64,000 nt of DNA from positions 310,001 through 374,000 of the forward strand of contig NZ_ATVJ01000002.1 of the NCBI RefSeq assembly GCF_000420665.1. Reading direction: 5' to 3'. Position numbers and translations under genes: made by a program. Positions 62,475 through 64,000 of this stretch are shown in pieces. Source of the stretch: Ponticaulis koreensis DSM 19734. GTDB lineage: Bacteria > Pseudomonadota > Alphaproteobacteria > Caulobacterales > Hyphomonadaceae. Position 1 is the stretch's first letter. Each line of letters starts with the position of its first letter. A model generated the notes under the pieces. It was not told where the DNA came from, did not search any database, and was given only the letters and a program-made list of their open reading frames with translations.

Positions 62475-64000
62475 ATGAAAGATATCCTCGAAGCGTTAGA
62501 AGCGAAGAGAGAACAGGCACGACTTGGCGGCGGTCAGAAGCGAATTGATCGTCAGCACGAGAAAGGCAAACTGACTGCACGTGAGCGCATCGAGCTCCTT
62601 CTCGACGAAGGTTCATTCGAAGAGTGGGACATGTTTGTCGAGCATACCTGCAATGATTTCGGCATGTCTGATCAGAAAACTCCGGGTGATGGTGTTGTCA
62701 CCGGTTGGGGCACGATCAACGGCCGCATGGTCTATGTCTTCTCTAAAGATTTCACTGTATTCGGCGGATCTCTATCCAAGGCACACGCTTCCAAGATCGT
62801 AAAAGTTCAGAAGGCCGCTATGAAGAATGGCGCGCCCGTTATCGGTCTGTTTGATGCCGGAGGCGCGCGCATTCAGGAAGGCGTTGATTCGCTGGCCGGT
62901 TACGCTGATATTTTCATGGAGAACGTCCTGTCTTCAGGCGTGATTCCTCAAATCTCAGTGATCATGGGCCCTTGTGCTGGCGGCGACGTGTATTCTCCGG
63001 CGATGACCGATTTCATCTTCATGGTGAAGGACACGTCTTACATGTACGTGACCGGTCCGGACGTTGTTAAAACTGTCACCAACGAGAACGTATCCCACGA
63101 AGAACTGGGCGGTGCGCGCGTGCACGCTGGAAAGTCTGGTGTTGTCGATGGCGCATTCGATAACGACATTGAAGCGTTGACGCAGATCCGTCGTCTTGTG
63201 GATTTCCTCCCTCTTTCAAACCGCGAGAAAGCGCCGGTTCGTCCGAGCTTCGATAATATCGACCGTCTCGAAGACTCCCTCGACACGCTGGTTCCGGACA
63301 ATCCGAACAAGCCGTATGACATGCGCGAGCTGATCGAGAAGACAGCTGACGAAGGCGACTTCTTCGAGATCGGCAAAGACTTCGGCACAAACATTCTGAC
63401 CGGCTTTGGCCGCATTGAAGGACAGACGGTTGGCTTTGTCGCAAACCAGCCGCTCAGCCTCGCTGGCGTACTCGACATTGATGCATCCCGTAAGGCTGCG
63501 CGTTTTGTGCGTTTCTGCGACTGCTTCAACATTCCGATCGTAACTTATGTCGACGTTCCAGGCTTTATGCCAGGTACCAAGCAGGAGTATGGCGGCCTGA
63601 TTAAGCACGGCGCGAAACTTCTGTTTGCTTATGCAGAAGCAACCGTTCCGAAAGTTACAGTCATCACGCGTAAGGCTTATGGCGGCGCGTATGATGTTAT
63701 GAGCTCCAAGCACCTTCGCGGCGACGTGAACTATGCGTGGCCGAAAGCTGAGATTGCCGTGATGGGCGCCAAGGGTGCGGTTGAGATTATCTTCCGCGCC
63801 GACATCGGCAATGATGAAAAGATCGCCCAGAAGACTAAGGAATACGAAGACAACTTCGCAAATCCGTTCGTTGCTGCGCGTAAAGGTTATATTGATGACA
63901 TCATCATGCCGCATTCGACACGTCGCCGCGTGGCTAAAGCACTCCGCCAGCTGAAGACGAAAAACGTCACTAACCCGGCGAAAAAGCACGACAACATCCC
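62475..64000 (+). CDS. pccB: Propionyl-CoA carboxylase beta subunit (3' end cut by the window)
   Basis: 508 codons are visible from ATG 62475 with AGGGGC upstream; the family is about 510 residues, so only the last few are missing. It transfers CO2 from biotin to propionyl-CoA, giving methylmalonyl-CoA. Seen are [20 protein letters not shown], the [19 protein letters not shown] oxyanion segment, [17 protein letters not shown], and in the C-terminal half [25 protein letters not shown] and [12 protein letters not shown]. The alpha subunit is expected downstream, outside the window. Confidence 0.95.
   Translation, partial: MKDILEALEAKREQARLGGGQKRIDRQHEKGKLTARERIELLLDEGSFEEWDMFVEHTCNDFGMSDQKTPGDGVVTGWGTINGRMVYVFSKDFTVFGGSLSKAHASKIVKVQKAAMKNGAPVIGLFDAGGARIQEGVDSLAGYADIFMENVLSSGVIPQISVIMGPCAGGDVYSPAMTDFIFMVKDTSYMYVTGPDVVKTVTNENVSHEELGGARVHAGKSGVVDGAFDNDIEALTQIRRLVDFLPLSNREKAPVRPSFDNIDRLEDSLDTLVPDNPNKPYDMRELIEKTADEGDFFEIGKDFGTNILTGFGRIEGQTVGFVANQPLSLAGVLDIDASRKAARFVRFCDCFNIPIVTYVDVPGFMPGTKQEYGGLIKHGAKLLFAYAEATVPKVTVITRKAYGGAYDVMSSKHLRGDVNYAWPKAEIAVMGAKGAVEIIFRADIGNDEKIAQKTKEYEDNFANPFVAARKGYIDDIIMPHSTRRRVAKALRQLKTKNVTNPAKKHDNI

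Overview
The window reads as ordinary chromosome of an alphaproteobacterium. Support comes from an iscR-suf operon with an IscR-type Rrf2 regulator, glnB-glnA, a separate parE, acnB, an RNase E with an acidic and arginine-rich tail, a DgcB-like diguanylate cyclase, and an M23 peptidase overlapping a bactofilin gene. That last pairing is known from stalked and budding Hyphomonadaceae/Caulobacterales. Hyphomonadaceae is my best guess at family level, but the sequence alone does not prove it. The window opens inside moaD and closes a few codons before the end of pccB.

Layout. (1) 1-8138: molybdenum-cofactor genes moaD-E-B-C, then one tightly packed cluster that encodes an exported IorAB-type molybdoenzyme, a lipoprotein cytochrome c plus flavocytochrome c sulfide dehydrogenase (fccAB), and soxX-Y-Z-A. 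(2) 8189-10945: acnB. (3) 11307-12811: a tRNA-Leu(UAG) gene cut in its anticodon loop by a 1.4-kb insert. The insert carries an intact tRNA-Leu(UAG) and a two-TM protein of unknown function. (4) 13307-24125: glnB-glnA, a lytic-transglycosylase-like protein, an Old Yellow Enzyme, parE, a DEAD-box helicase, a GGDEF protein, and a TetR-PlsC pair with a palindromic operator. (5) 24177-31654: a complete minus-strand suf operon with an IscR-like box. (6) 31744-46447: alpha/beta hydrolase, anmK, tyrS, a YhdP/AsmA-like giant, bcp, M23 peptidase-bactofilin, prfB with a programmed frameshift, PBP1A and an AmiC-type amidase. (7) 46448-54874: RNase E, M48 protease, DsbA-like lipoprotein, a methyltransferase, a trypsin-like protease, a glycosyltransferase and a nucleotidyltransferase-like protein. 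(8) 54879-59821: sugar and polysaccharide genes (KdsD, a phosphatase, a nucleotidyltransferase, a 4,6-dehydratase and a DegT aminotransferase). (9) 59966-61631: a second small tRNA-integrated element, this time in tRNA-Trp, with an HTH protein and a Cas2/SinR-like protein. (10) A secreted basic protein, then pccB.

How the genes work together. The first 8 kb looks like a periplasmic electron-transfer and sulfur-oxidation module. SoxYZ would carry sulfur, SoxAX would load it, FccAB would oxidise sulfide, and the adjacent molybdoenzyme would feed electrons into the same c-type cytochromes. SoxB and SoxCD are not in the window, and SoxY lacks the usual GGCGG tail. The suf operon builds Fe-S clusters for enzymes such as AcnB and the IorA-like subunit. 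Cell-envelope genes (anmK, PBP1A, amidase, M23/bactofilin, YhdP, PlsC) dominate the centre.

Most unusual content. Two short elements without integrase genes sit in two tRNA genes, both with crossover in or beside the anticodon loop. One split its host tRNA but brings an isoacceptor with the same anticodon. The other rebuilds its host tRNA through a perfect 47-bp repeat and carries an HTH/Cas2-like gene pair.
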